Shown here in pieces: positions 5,279-5,399 of a stretch of 5,399 nucleotides of DNA. This stretch comes from CBDUUP01 sp965370435. Lineage in GTDB: Bacteria; Chloroflexota; Anaerolineae; Anaerolineales; UBA11579. The stretch's first letter is position 1. Every line of letters begins with the position of its first letter. The notes below the pieces were generated by a model that saw nothing but the letters and a program-made list of their open reading frames with translations, did not search any database and was not told the DNA's origin. The stretch covers positions 1 through 5,399 of the forward strand of contig CBDUUP010000309.1 in NCBI GenBank assembly GCA_965370435.1, read 5' to 3'. The position numbers and the translations under genes were made by a program.

Positions 5279-5399
5279 ATGGCTGGCGAGGTGCCTTTTG
5301 TTGATTTACTGGCCCAGCATGAAGGAATAAGGGATGAAATCGAGGCCGCAATTGCCGATATTATCAATCGCTCCGCCTTCATTGGAGGAGAATACGTGG
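5279..5399 (+). CDS. DegT/DnrJ/EryC1/StrS aminotransferase, N-terminal fragment (3' end outside window)
   Basis: Only the first 40 codons are present. The sequence VPFVDLLAQHEGIRDEIEAA followed by SAFIGGEYV matches the opening of PLP-dependent sugar aminotransferases of this family (consensus VPFVDL..Q...I..EI..AI......FI.G..V). In this family that stretch precedes the substrate-binding and PLP domains; the catalytic lysine lies well beyond the window. Members transfer an amino group, usually from glutamate, to a keto nucleotide sugar. Placed after a Gfo/Idh/MocA oxidoreductase and near a WbpD-like acetyltransferase, it probably aminates the ketone the oxidoreductase makes, in the manner of WbpE. 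The regiochemistry is inferred from context only. A GGAG ribosome site precedes the start. Confidence 0.88.
   Translation, partial: MAGEVPFVDLLAQHEGIRDEIEAAIADIINRSAFIGGEYV

Noticed and set aside
5179..5382. Minus-strand open frame of 67 codons containing HHRDTENTE
   Set aside because: It is produced by the non-coding hairpin repeat plus the antisense of the aminotransferase start; such peptides are a known type of spurious ORF.

Overview
This window is a stretch of a cell-surface polysaccharide (capsule, exopolysaccharide or O-antigen type) biosynthesis cluster. Every supported gene lies on the + strand. Coding GC is close to or somewhat above half, while the two larger intergenic gaps are AT-rich. 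The organism cannot be identified from this sequence alone. The gene style and a short hairpin repeat, readable on the minus strand as the peptide HHRDTENTE, would fit an Anaerolineae-like member of the Chloroflexota. That assignment is a weak inference, because the repeat type occurs in several unrelated environmental phyla.

Region 1 (1-3220) is a compact block of four genes. It holds the C-terminal half of a family 4 (GT-B) glycosyltransferase; a 399-residue protein that looks like an alpha/alpha-toroid and has no assigned function; a DUF354 protein with a GT-B-like C-terminal nucleotide-binding motif; and a left-handed beta-helix acetyltransferase of the WbpD/WlbB type. The first three overlap (4 bp, then 17 bp). 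The fourth follows after 19 bp and has an almost ideal Shine-Dalgarno sequence, so the four are probably co-transcribed.

Region 2 (3221-3405) is a 185-bp gene-free gap of about 35% GC with a small inverted repeat. It is the most plausible module boundary or promoter-bearing spacer in the window.

Region 3 (3406-5135) holds a small, monotopic-type polyprenyl-phosphate phosphoglycosyl transferase, which would load the first sugar phosphate onto the lipid carrier. It is coupled by a TGATG stop/start to a Gfo/Idh/MocA oxidoreductase.

Region 4 (5136-5399) is a 143-bp gap carrying the hairpin repeat, then the first 40 codons of a DegT/DnrJ/EryC1/StrS aminotransferase.

Taken together, the oxidoreductase, aminotransferase and hexapeptide acetyltransferase match the three-step logic for making an acetamido group on a nucleotide sugar: oxidise a ring hydroxyl, transaminate the ketone, N-acetylate the amine. 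The best-known example is the WbpB/WbpE/WbpD route to UDP-2,3-diacetamido-glucuronate. The phosphoglycosyl transferase would start the lipid-linked repeat unit and the glycosyltransferases would extend it. The toroid protein and its DUF354 partner are the least understood part and the best candidates for something new.
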